DNA from: Methanoculleus thermophilus
Lineage (GTDB): Archaea; Halobacteriota; Methanomicrobia; Methanomicrobiales; Methanoculleaceae
DNA: 64,000 nt
NCBI RefSeq assembly: GCF_001571405.1
Contig: NZ_BCNX01000006.1
Coordinates: 124,001 to 188,000 of the forward strand
Reading direction: 5' to 3'
The notes beneath the pieces were generated by a model, which saw only the letters and a program-made list of their open reading frames with translations, was not told the DNA's origin and made no database searches. Position numbers and translations under genes: made by a program. Of the stretch, positions 1 to 7,024 are shown piece after piece. How positions within the stretch are numbered: position 1 is the stretch's first letter; each line of letters starts with the position of its first letter.

Positions 1-106
1 GCGAAATATCTTCGACATTGACCTGGTTATCGGCGAGGTAGGTGCAGACCTTCGCGATGATCCCGATGGCGTCCTTTCCGACGACAGTAATGATAGTCTT
101 ACTCAT
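1..106 (-). CDS. ACT-domain protein, 3' end cut off by window edge
   Basis: Only the first 35 residues lie in the window. They begin with a beta strand of the form KTIITVVGKDAIGIIAKV and continue ADNQVNVEDIS. This is the opening beta-alpha-beta of an ACT domain, in the short stand-alone form (UPF0237 group) of about 90 residues that is common in methanogens. ACT domains bind small ligands such as amino acids; the ligand here is unknown. The ATG at 104-106 is the only sensible start. The gene diverges from the UbiA-family gene, and the 230-base gap between them holds a strong hairpin at 174-226. Confidence 0.75.
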   Translation of the reverse strand, partial: MSKTIITVVGKDAIGIIAKVCTYLADNQVNVEDIS

Positions 107-173
107 GCTCTTGCCCTGTTATGGTATTGGCTCTCCCCAGGGATTAATCCAGTTCTAACAATATGGAAGGAAC

Positions 174-226
174 TGGTCGGCCCTCCCTGAAACTGAGGAG
201 GTATGGTTACTCCTTTGGGCCGACCA
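174..226. other. two-level hairpin in the divergent intergenic region
   Basis: A perfect 10-base inverted repeat, TGGTCGGCCC at 174-183 and GGGCCGACCA at 217-226, encloses a second 5-base stem, AGGAG at 196-200 with CTCCT at 210-214. The left internal loop has 12 bases (184-195), the right has two, and the apical loop has nine. It lies 112 bases before the UbiA-family start and 67 bases upstream of the ACT-protein start on the other strand. No run of T follows on either strand, so it is not a simple terminator. It could be an RNA leader structure or a large operator; no known riboswitch class was recognised. Confidence 0.5.
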
Positions 227-337
227 CTCCTCGCATCCGAGATCATCACCTGACCGCCTGGGATTGCAGTTGCCATTTTGGGCCCCCCGATCCCCGGAGA
301 ATAGTCCAAATACGTTTGCAGCGGATCAGTATCTCGT

Positions 338-1207
338 ATGGTATCCGGCATCGGAATAAAGGCGCGGGCATTTGCCGAACTGATACGGCTTGACCTGGCC
401 TTTGGTGCCGGTTTCTTCCTCGTGGCCGGACTGGTCCTTGCCCTTGGAATGATGCCCCCGCCGGAGATGGCCCTTGCCGGTTTTATCATGCTCTTTTGCA
501 TTTCAGGGGCAGCAAATATCTCAAACGATTATTTCGACCGGGAAGTCGACCGGATCAATCGGCGAGACCGCCCTCTTCCCTCGGGGAGGGTGACCACACA
601 CGAACTCTGGGGCCTGTTCTCTATCTCCACCCTCTTTGGGCTTGTTGCCACTGCATTCTTCGGTCTTTCAGTGCTGGCTCTTGTCATTCTCCTCTGGTTT
701 GTTTCGCTACTCTACAATGTCAAAATAAAGGATTACGGCCTCGCAGGCAACCTTGTCGTCGCATTCTGCGTCGGCATGACCATCGTTACCGGGGGGATAA
801 CGGTAGGGGCGGTGAGCGGCCCCGTGCTGCTCTTTGGGGTCCTGGCATTCATCTTCGACCTCGGCGAGGAGATCGCGTCCGATGCCATGGATCTTGAAGG
901 AGATAGCCTGCAAGCCTCGCAGAGCCTTGCGAAGACAAGGGGCAGGAAGTTCGCGCTCCGGACCGCAGGCATCCTTTTTGCAACGTTCTTTCTGCTGACC
1001 CTGGTTCCTTTCTTCACCGGCTGGTTCGGGTACGGGTACCTGCTCCTTGCCGTCATCCTGGATCTCTGGATGATCCGGTGCACCGTCCGTCTTCTCACGG
1101 ACCGTTCAATCGAAGAGGGCCGTATGCAGGTCCGGCGGCTCTATCTCTCGTGGGGAGCCTTCGTGATTGCGCTGGTTATTTACCGGATCCTTATAGGGCC
1201 CTCCTGA
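338..1207 (+). CDS. UbiA-family prenyltransferase (digeranylgeranylglyceryl phosphate synthase-like)
   Basis: A 289-residue polytopic membrane protein with both Asp-rich motifs of the UbiA superfamily. The first, NDYFDREVD, is at residues 63-71 and is followed by RPLPSG. The second, at about 182-189, contains D182, D185 and D189. Such enzymes move a prenyl group from its diphosphate to an acceptor using Mg2+ held by these Asp residues. In archaea a close relative adds the second geranylgeranyl chain to make ether lipid, and that is the most likely role, but methanogens carry several UbiA paralogues and the acceptor cannot be read from sequence. The ATG at 338 fits the first membrane helix. 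The gene stands alone. Confidence 0.85.
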   Translation: MVSGIGIKARAFAELIRLDLAFGAGFFLVAGLVLALGMMPPPEMALAGFIMLFCISGAANISNDYFDREVDRINRRDRPLPSGRVTTHELWGLFSISTLFGLVATAFFGLSVLALVILLWFVSLLYNVKIKDYGLAGNLVVAFCVGMTIVTGGITVGAVSGPVLLFGVLAFIFDLGEEIASDAMDLEGDSLQASQSLAKTRGRKFALRTAGILFATFFLLTLVPFFTGWFGYGYLLLAVILDLWMIRCTVRLLTDRSIEEGRMQVRRLYLSWGAFVIALVIYRILIGPS

Positions 1208-1243
1208 GAGCCTCCGGAACTGACAGCAACCCGGGCTGCAAAC

Positions 1244-1556
1244 TTAGCCGAACGCGGGCTCCTGCTCTTTGAGTTGACCAGCTCGTCTGCGGCGAACGCG
1301 TGTGCGGCCGTGCCGGGGCCGAACGCCGCTGGTGTCCCTCCCCCTAAACGCATCTCGTTTTGCTGCCGATGACGGCGAGAGCCGGTTGTGTGATGCGCTC
1401 TGCCTCAGCCTCGCCAAACCTCCATTCCAGCAGTGCCTGCACTTCCAGCTCGAACGAGGTCCCGGCATCGATAATCGCCTGTTCGAACATTCCAGGCGCC
1501 ACCCTGTCGAGCAGAGGGCGATACCCGGCTCCAAAGCGTGCGAACGTATCCGGCAT
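1244..1556 (-). pseudogene. decayed alpha/beta-hydrolase fragment
   Basis: Between the UbiA gene and the next plus-strand gene, the minus strand reads from 1556 as an open segment of 70 codons. Its pieces include PLLDRVAPGMFEQAI, a central block with EVQALLEWRFGE, and ITQPALAVIG. From memory these resemble the cap and post-cap region of alpha/beta hydrolases (PGA-x2-QAV, then ELPAL-x-WSFG, then ITQPVLAVLG). The frame stops at 1344, and neither the catalytic serine nor the final histidine region is present, although open sequence continues in another minus frame to 1244. This looks like a remnant of a longer gene cut at both ends. The match was judged by eye. Confidence 0.5.
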
Positions 1557-1612
1557 CCTCTATGTTTGGGTCAGAGGACTGGATTTATGCAACACGGCAC
1601 CGCCTCAGATAG

Positions 1613-1622
1613 GCATAAATAT
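1613..1622 (+). promoter_or_regulatory. TATA box of the secreted-protein gene
   Basis: GCATAAATAT sits 43 to 52 bases before the GTG start of the next gene. A start of transcription about 25 bases downstream would leave a short leader holding the AAAGGAGG ribosome site at 1648-1655. Confidence 0.5.
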
Positions 1623-1664
1623 CCGGCGTGTTATGGGCACGCTCTCAAAGGAGGGGATCACGCT

Positions 1665-2336
1665 GTGAGGAAAAGAGTTATTTTGAGAGGGTTTGTCTGC
1701 GTTTGTCTTGCCCTGCTGGCTGTTACATCCGGTGTGGCGGCGCAGCAGACACAACCTTCTGTAATGAATAATACTACCGCCCCATTGGTCTATTCCCAGG
1801 AGGAGTTCGAACTCAGGACAGCCATGGACAAGCTATGGACCGAGCATGTTGTCTGGACACGTATGTACATCATATCATCGCTTGAGGACGCTCCGGATAC
1901 CAATGCCACCGCAGCACGGCTCCTCTCGAATCAGGAGGATATTGGCGATGCCATCAAGCCCTTTTACGGAGAGGAGGCCGGGGATAACCTGACCGCATTG
2001 CTAAAGGAGCATATCCTGATTGCGGTTGATATCATTGAGGCTGTGAAGGCGGAGAACACATCACAGGTGGAAGCCGATTCGGCGCGGTGGAACCAGAATG
2101 CAGATGAGATCGCTGTATTCCTTGCTGATCTGAATCCATACTTCGAAGAATCGGCCATAAGGGAAGCGCTATACATGCACCTGGCGATGACGAACGATGA
2201 AGTCGTTGCACGCGTAAATGGAAACTACACCGCTGATATCGAAGCCTACGATGAGATCTACGATCAAATTCTCGATCTCTCGGATACGCTATCAGATGGG
2301 ATTGTGCAGCAGTTCCCGGAGCGATTCGGGAAATAA
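1665..2336 (+). CDS. secreted protein of unknown function
   Basis: A 223-residue protein starting at GTG 1665. That start has a strong AAAGGAGG site nine bases upstream and opens a clean signal peptide: basic RKR, then a hydrophobic run ending near AAQQ. Longer in-frame readings begin inside the hydrolase remnant and have no signal. The mature part is acidic and largely helical, with N-x-T/S sequons, and shows no catalytic motif. Residues spaced as EHVVWTRMYI, EEAGDNLTALLKEHI and MHLAMTNDEV resemble helical-bundle proteins seen elsewhere in genomes as secreted hypothetical proteins. The function is not known. The start is well supported; the name is not. Confidence 0.75.
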   Translation: MRKRVILRGFVCVCLALLAVTSGVAAQQTQPSVMNNTTAPLVYSQEEFELRTAMDKLWTEHVVWTRMYIISSLEDAPDTNATAARLLSNQEDIGDAIKPFYGEEAGDNLTALLKEHILIAVDIIEAVKAENTSQVEADSARWNQNADEIAVFLADLNPYFEESAIREALYMHLAMTNDEVVARVNGNYTADIEAYDEIYDQILDLSDTLSDGIVQQFPERFGK

Positions 2337-2572
2337 TTTTTTGGTGTGCCGGCCGCCTCTGGAATTTGCTCTGGCGGCCCGGCACCCGTCTCCGGGAGCG
2401 CCTCCCTATCGTTGTGAATTTCAGGACGAACACTTACGACAGCAACGGGAACCCGAGAGCGGCCATCGAGCGGTTCAGCGATGATATCTACATTTTTTAC
2501 AAAAGAGGCATTTTTGACAGGATTTTTCGCCGCATCCAGCTGATGAATTCTAAAAATAGTTAAACTGATGGA

Positions 2573-2923
2573 TCATTCCATTGCAACGAAGGCAGATTTG
2601 CCAACCTTGGCATAGACCCCGCAGACCGGGCAGATATAATCATCCGGCAAATCCTGGAACGCAGTGCCGGGTGCGATGCCGTTCTTGGGTTCTCCCCGTT
2701 CGGGATCGTATATGTAACCGCAGACGACGCACAGATACCTCCCTGACCTCGCAGCAAGGGCTTCAAAGGCGGTCTTTCCGGCTCCACATACCGGGCAGGC
2801 ATAGTCAGCAGGAAGGTCCGTAAACGCAGTCCCTGGTACGATACTCTGGTGCGGTTCTCCCCGCTCGGGGTCATAGATGTACCCGCACACAACACATTTA
2901 TACGGCTGAGCCTTTTTTCCCAT
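2573..2923 (-). CDS. tandem two-domain rubredoxin
   Basis: A 116-residue protein with two complete rubredoxin domains in a row. Each has the [15 protein letters not shown] segment (CxxCG) followed by YACPVCG or YICPVCG (CPxCG), so it should bind two iron atoms, each by four Cys. Rubredoxins are small cytoplasmic one-electron carriers; in methanogens they serve oxygen- and peroxide-reducing enzymes. Most are about 55 residues with one domain, so this is a duplication. The start at 2923 follows GGAGAGGGCT; a longer reading to 2965 adds 14 residues without rubredoxin character. No redox partner lies nearby. Confidence 0.9.
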   Translation of the reverse strand: MGKKAQPYKCVVCGYIYDPERGEPHQSIVPGTAFTDLPADYACPVCGAGKTAFEALAARSGRYLCVVCGYIYDPERGEPKNGIAPGTAFQDLPDDYICPVCGVYAKVGKSAFVAME

Positions 2924-3255
2924 AGCCCTCTCCTCTGTATCGCTCTGGATACAACGACTTCGCATATGGCAAAGGTTATGATAAAGCTATGTATAGGCAG
3001 AGAAGAACAGCGCCGGGCACTAGCCACTGCCGACCCCGCCCGATACCTCACTTCGTTCAACCTCGCCCGGGAAGGCGATCACCCTCTTCGGGCCGACGGT
3101 TCAGGTGCGCCTGAATCCTGTCCGGCCAGCGCACCCTCGCATCGCTAAGGCTCCGTCAGGAACCCGGTGGCCGGACGGACGAGCAGTTCATGACGTCTTT
3201 TCGATCAGGGGTTTCCTGTTGCGCCCAGGTATTTCGAGCTGCCTGCCTCTGGTGT
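2924..3255. other. intergenic region rich in short inverted repeats
   Basis: No gene is supported in these 332 bases. The part from about 3040 to 3180 holds several small dyads, for example TCGCC-x6-GGCGA, CAGGTGCGCCTG, and CCGT with ACGG around 3145-3180. Their density is higher than in neighbouring gaps. The stretch could form a structured transcript or be an old repeat unit. The rubredoxin promoter must lie at its left end. Confidence 0.3.
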
Positions 3256-3477
3256 TCAGGCCCGCCTCGCGCTTACGGCAACGAGGATGGTCCCGACAAC
3301 GAAAACAATCGCTCCGGAAGCTGCCCAGGACGGGGATGGGCCGACGATCTCCTCGCAGTTTGCGATGCAGAGGATCGGACGGATCCGGAGGATTCCTGTG
3401 CCCTGCAGGAACCACAGCAGGCCGAGAAAAGCCATAAATGCGCCGATAATTGTCCCTGCAATCTGTCTTGCACTCAT
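3256..3477 (-). CDS. small two-helix membrane protein
   Basis: A protein of about 73 residues with two hydrophobic segments. The first reads GAFMAFLGLLWFLQGTGIL, and the second lies near the C terminus in ASGAIVFVVGTILVAVSARR. The GLLWFLQGTGIL stretch and the WAxxGAIVxVVG stretch are typical of a widespread family of tiny membrane proteins with no assigned function. The start is uncertain: ATG 3477 (MSARQIAG) is used, but ATG 3498 is in frame and equally lacks a clear ribosome site. The gene stands alone between the rubredoxin gene and the divergent kinase gene. Confidence 0.6.
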   Translation of the reverse strand: MSARQIAGTIIGAFMAFLGLLWFLQGTGILRIRPILCIANCEEIVGPSPSWAASGAIVFVVGTILVAVSARRA

Positions 3478-3664
3478 GCTCGATCGAGCGCCGTTCATCG
3501 ATATTCGATAAAATACCTTCTCCCTTGCAGGGTTGTGATACAGCCCGACGCACATTCTGGGCTATGGGTGCGGTAGGCATGTCGGACGGCTGCACAATTT
3601 GTCAAACAACCTTCATCTCTCCTGAAATCCCACAAGGATATCAATAAAGGGTCCCGGGAGCAGC

Positions 3665-4165
3665 ATGGATCATCGGAAGAACATCGTCCTCATCGGGATG
3701 CCCGGTGCGGGGAAGAGCACCGTGGGCGTCGTCCTTGCAAAAACCATCGGCATGCAGTTCATCGATACGGATATCCTGATCCAGGAGCGGACCGGGAGGA
3801 AACTCCAGGAGATCCTCGATCAGGACGGGCCGGATGCATTCAAGCGGATCGAGGAGGAGACGATTCTCTCCCTCCACCCTCGCCGTGCGGTGATCGCGAC
3901 CGGCGGGAGCGTGGTCTGCAGCGAGGCTGCGATGGCGCACTTAAAATCGATAGGGGTGGTCGTGTACCTCAAGATCGGATACGACGAGATGGTAAAACGG
4001 CTCAGGAACATCACAACACGGGGGATCCTGCTCCTTCCGGGCCAGAGCCTCCGCGAGATGTACGAAGAGCGTGTCCCGCTCTATGAGAGGTATGCCGACC
4101 TCACCGCCCCGTGTTCGGGCCGGGATCTTGAGTCCGTTCTTGAAAGCGTGCTCGAGGCGCTGTGA
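3665..4165 (+). CDS. shikimate kinase-like P-loop kinase (bacterial AroK type)
   Basis: A 166-residue P-loop kinase. GMPGAGKST at residues 11-19 is the Walker A loop, FIDTD (D34, D36) matches the shikimate-binding strand, and ATGGSVV near 78-84 stands where AroK has its GGG loop, but with Ser at the third position. Length and order fit AroK/AroL, which phosphorylates shikimate at the 3-hydroxyl. Many archaea use an unrelated GHMP-type shikimate kinase, so this may be the real enzyme or a relative with another substrate. No other aromatic pathway gene is close. Ten bases after its stop a longer reading of the next gene opens. Confidence 0.75.
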   Translation: MDHRKNIVLIGMPGAGKSTVGVVLAKTIGMQFIDTDILIQERTGRKLQEILDQDGPDAFKRIEEETILSLHPRRAVIATGGSVVCSEAAMAHLKSIGVVVYLKIGYDEMVKRLRNITTRGILLLPGQSLREMYEERVPLYERYADLTAPCSGRDLESVLESVLEAL

Positions 4166-4285
4166 GATCCGGGGATGCCGGATACCCCCTTCGAGCCCGG
4201 GCTTAGTGCCGTGGTCGAAGGTTACAGAACCCACGCGGCGCTACCGTACGAGATATCCGGCGAGATATCGCAGGTAACAACGATC

Positions 4286-4840
4286 ATGCATATCGAGTAT
4301 CCCGAGATCGGCGTCTGCGGGCTCTCCTGCCGGCTCTGCCCCATGTACAACACTGAAGCGGAGAGCAGGTGTTTCGGGTGCAAGAGTCCGACCAGGATGG
4401 CCGTCGGCTGCCCGTTCATCAGATGCGCCGTGAAGAGGAGGGGGATCGAGTTCTGCTGGGAGTGCGACGAGAGCGAGACGTGCGAGAAGTGGAAAAACCA
4501 CAGGGAAGCCGGTAAAGTACGCGACTCTTTCAAGTGCTACCAGACGCTCGAGGCGGATATCTCGTTCATCTCCCGGCACGGGGTATCCGAATTCCAGAAG
4601 ATTCAGGAGCGGCGGGGGTTGTTGCTTGAGGAGATGCTGAACAACTTCAACGAAGGCCGCTCGAAGAGTTACTACTGCATCGCTGCAACCGTTCTGGAAC
4701 CTGGAGAACTTGAGGAAGCGCTCTCCCGGGCAAAAGAAGAGTCCGGGGGGCTTGATATCAGGGCGAGGTCGAAGGTTCTTCACCGGATCCTCGACGAGAT
4801 CGCTTCGAGGCGAGGCTATCTATTGAAATTGAGGAAGTAA
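4286..4840 (+). CDS. DUF3795-like Cys-rich protein
   Basis: A 184-residue protein. Near its N terminus it has CGLSCRLCP, then CFGCK, a CPFIRC segment and a CWECDESETC segment: many Cys in pairs, as in the DUF3795 family of methanogens and anaerobes, where they probably bind zinc or an Fe-S cluster. The C-terminal half is charged and helical with a SYYCIAA segment. The function is unknown. The ORF is open from 4175, but ATG 4286 (MHIEYPEIG) is preferred because family members begin just before CGLSC. It follows the kinase gene on the same strand with a gap of 120 bases. Confidence 0.7.
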   Translation: MHIEYPEIGVCGLSCRLCPMYNTEAESRCFGCKSPTRMAVGCPFIRCAVKRRGIEFCWECDESETCEKWKNHREAGKVRDSFKCYQTLEADISFISRHGVSEFQKIQERRGLLLEEMLNNFNEGRSKSYYCIAATVLEPGELEEALSRAKEESGGLDIRARSKVLHRILDEIASRRGYLLKLRK

Positions 4841-5038
4841 GTGAGGTTACTGGATTTCTGTTCGGCGGGCTGCTAGAGGCTCTTGTGGGGTGCATCGGCT
4901 ACAGGCTCTTGGATTGGTAAACCTAGTGCGAAAAATAGATGGATTTCTTTGCTTTCCTTCGTCTTTTGTACAGCAGAGCCATCCCGGCAGGAGAGATCCT
5001 CTTTCGGCCGGTGTCCTGACCTCGGCCATTCGGGGGGA

Positions 5039-5677
5039 TTACGATCCCACCTCGGCAACCAGGAACCTCCCTTCCTCGTCCTCGACGAAGCGCACCGTGA
5101 CCATATCACCTTCGTGCACGCCGAAGTCCGAGTAGGGTTCGTTCAGGAGTATCCCCTGGAATGATGTCCCGTCGTCCGACTGCTCTTCCAGGCGGACCCA
5201 GACCCCTTCGGGGAGTAACTCCCGATCTTTTGAGACAAGGATCACCGATACATCGTCGAAGTACATCGGAGCCCTGAACCGATCGAGGTCCGCTCTGTTT
5301 CGGACCGCACGAAGCCGCTCCGGTTCGTGGTAGATGAGCCATCGCTGTTCTTCGAGCAGCGAGAGGCTGTTTGCTTCGTCGTTTGAGAGGAGGGTGTACG
5401 TACCTACCTCCTCGGAGGGGAGTATGAGCCCCTCGCCGTGGTTCTCGAAGTTTGCGATGATCTCGGGCGGCCTTCCGGGCTCGGTTCGGCAGAGGGAGTG
5501 GATGCGGAAGGTGATCCCCTCTTCGTGGTCGACGTAGAAGAAGCCGATGCACTTTGTGGCATCCGGGTGCATCAGCCCCTTTTCGGAGAGGATGCGGGAG
5601 ATGCCGGGACCGATCTCTGCGATTGCCCACCTGTTGATGATCTCGCGATCGGAGTAGGGTGTCGTTCTGTTATTCAT
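5039..5677 (-). CDS. uncharacterised protein, possible DUF2314-like C terminus
   Basis: A soluble acidic protein of 212 residues, not recognised with confidence. Start ATG 5677 (MNNRTTPYSD) is chosen over in-frame positions back to 5815 because the upstream 46 residues are of poor composition. The C-terminal part ends with FGVHEGDMVTVRFVEDEE, a pattern of a buried aliphatic strand after GD that recalls DUF2314 domains; this is only a resemblance. The middle holds a segment with DVSVILVSKDRELLPEGVWV. No signal peptide or membrane helix is seen. It stands alone with nearly 200 bases on each side. Confidence 0.6.
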   Translation of the reverse strand: MNNRTTPYSDREIINRWAIAEIGPGISRILSEKGLMHPDATKCIGFFYVDHEEGITFRIHSLCRTEPGRPPEIIANFENHGEGLILPSEEVGTYTLLSNDEANSLSLLEEQRWLIYHEPERLRAVRNRADLDRFRAPMYFDDVSVILVSKDRELLPEGVWVRLEEQSDDGTSFQGILLNEPYSDFGVHEGDMVTVRFVEDEEGRFLVAEVGS

Positions 5678-5877
5678 ACGCGGTACAAAGTTCTCATCTC
5701 CACATGAAAGGAGTTTTGAAATGGTTATGGAAACTTCTTGATTTGTCGAGAGTGTTAATCGAGATGGCGTGATGCGGGCTTCCGCTCGGCGTCGGAATCC
5801 CTTCAATCGCTTCAACCCGAATGAGCACCGCCATGTCGTTGAGGGGCCTGGCCCTGCGCGAGGGTATGCCCTGGGGT

Positions 5878-6708
5878 CTAAGCCGCTTCCCGGGCATACC
5901 TGAATCGTGTCAGCGTCTTATATCCCCATAAGTACACCACGATCACGGTCGCGATGGCGATGAGCCCGTAGCCGATAGCCCCGTCGTAGAGTTCGAAGGC
6001 CGAACGGCTGCCCGGGAATATGCTCCTTCCCGTATTGGTCACGGCATGAAAGAGTATGGCTGCAAAGACGCTTTTTCCGGCGTTGTTATAGATCCAGACC
6101 GTCAGAATTCGGAACGTAACGCCGAGCACTATCACTCCCCAGATATACAACCCCGGGGTGTAGCCGATTGAGACCGCCGACGGGATGTGCCACACGGCAT
6201 GGATAAATCCAATGATGAGGCTGGCTGTCAGTGCGGTGTACCGGGCCTGCATGGGATCGGTGACGTACCCCGTATAGCCGAGTTCTTCACCTGCAGCGGC
6301 AAGGAAGAACGCAATAAAGAGGAGAGGTGTAGTAAGGGGCGGGCTCCAGGCCGTCGGGACCGGCAGCCCGAAGAGGCGCATTATCCCGTAGGTCAGCACG
6401 TAGATGAACGGCATCAGGAAGAGGATGGGAATATACCAGACTTTCTTTGTGATCCTCCTGTAGTCGAAGGCTCTTTTCAAGAGGCTCTTTACCCCCGAGA
6501 GCCTCTCCTCCCGGTAGACAAGGATGGATGCCGCTATTGCCGGGGTGAACGTAGCGACAATATCCGTCACGGGAAGGTTATCCACGGGGAGTTTTACCGG
6601 GTAGATGGCATTGAGAACCCAGAGCGGAATGGATAGAGCGTAGACCAGCACGAAGAAGAGGAATGGCGACCGTTTTGAAGTGCTGTTATCTGGGGCCTGG
6701 GGTCTCAT
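5878..6708 (-). CDS. CPBP-family intramembrane metalloprotease
   Basis: A 276-residue protein with about eight hydrophobic segments. The three CPBP (Abi/CaaX protease) motifs are present: EE at 141-142 in EELGYTGY, HAVWH at 170-174, and HAVTN at 221-225. Members cleave peptide bonds within the membrane, or act in bacteriocin immunity or prenyl-protein processing. One feature departs from the usual pattern: motif 1 is normally EExxxR, and here the arginine is threonine (EELGYT). The catalytic Glu and His residues are kept, so activity is likely but not certain. A TATA box, TTTTTATACATT, lies at about 6730-6741. The gene is followed by no partner. Confidence 0.85.
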   Translation of the reverse strand: MRPQAPDNSTSKRSPFLFFVLVYALSIPLWVLNAIYPVKLPVDNLPVTDIVATFTPAIAASILVYREERLSGVKSLLKRAFDYRRITKKVWYIPILFLMPFIYVLTYGIMRLFGLPVPTAWSPPLTTPLLFIAFFLAAAGEELGYTGYVTDPMQARYTALTASLIIGFIHAVWHIPSAVSIGYTPGLYIWGVIVLGVTFRILTVWIYNNAGKSVFAAILFHAVTNTGRSIFPGSRSAFELYDGAIGYGLIAIATVIVVYLWGYKTLTRFRYAREAA

Positions 6709-6806
6709 AGGGGGACGGGACCAGCCTAATGTATAAAAACGTTACTCTTACTTTTGATCTTTGATGCCGTGCTGTCCGGGCTTAATTCGAGAAGAAGGAG
6801 AAATCA

Positions 6807-6880
6807 TGGGCTCGTCGAGATTCGAACTCGAGACCTCCGCCGTGTGAAGGCGACGTCATAGCCAACTAGACCACGAGCCC
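6807..6880 (-). tRNA. tRNA-Val (anticodon CAC)
   Basis: The minus strand folds as a full cloverleaf. Acceptor stem GGGCTCG pairs with CGAGCCC and discriminator A is at 6807. The anticodon stem CGCC/GGCG holds loop TTCACAC with anticodon CAC, and the T arm is TCGAG-TTCGAAT-CTCGA. CCA is not encoded. It follows tRNA-Gly by two bases, so both are cut from one transcript. Confidence 0.95.
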
Positions 6881-6882
6881 CA

Positions 6883-6953
6883 TGCATCGACCGGGAATTG
6901 AACCCGGGCTATTGGCTTGGAAGGCCAATGTCATACCACTAGACCATCGATGC
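6883..6953 (-). tRNA. tRNA-Gly (anticodon TCC)
   Basis: The minus strand gives acceptor stem GCATCGA with TCGATGC and discriminator A at 6883. The anticodon stem TTGGC/GCCAA has loop CTTCCAA, anticodon TCC, and the T arm is CCGGG-TTCAATT-CCCGG. The length of 71 bases is normal for tRNA-Gly. CCA is not encoded. Confidence 0.95.
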
Positions 6954-6987
6954 ACTGCACGTTGTGCCTACATAGATTGACTGTACT

Positions 6988-7001
6988 GAATAATAAATAT
7001 T
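6988..7001 (-). promoter_or_regulatory. TATA box of the tRNA-Gly/tRNA-Val transcript
   Basis: AATATTTATTATTC on the minus strand lies about 35-48 bases upstream of the tRNA-Gly 5' end. This is the usual place for the box A element of an archaeal tRNA operon with a short leader. Confidence 0.5.
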
Positions 7002-7024
7002 GGGTGGGAGAACCCGGGGTGGGT

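Noticed and set aside
174-226. H/ACA guide RNA or known riboswitch at the first hairpin
   Set aside because: The internal loop is one-sided, no ACA box lies at the right distance, and no known aptamer core was recognised.
1302-1664. 121 extra N-terminal codons before the secreted protein
   Set aside because: They mirror the hydrolase remnant, lack a ribosome site, and would bury the clear signal peptide that starts at GTG 1665.
2366-2563. 65-codon plus-strand frame after the secreted protein
   Set aside because: Poor composition, no ribosome site, no recognised domain; treated as chance.
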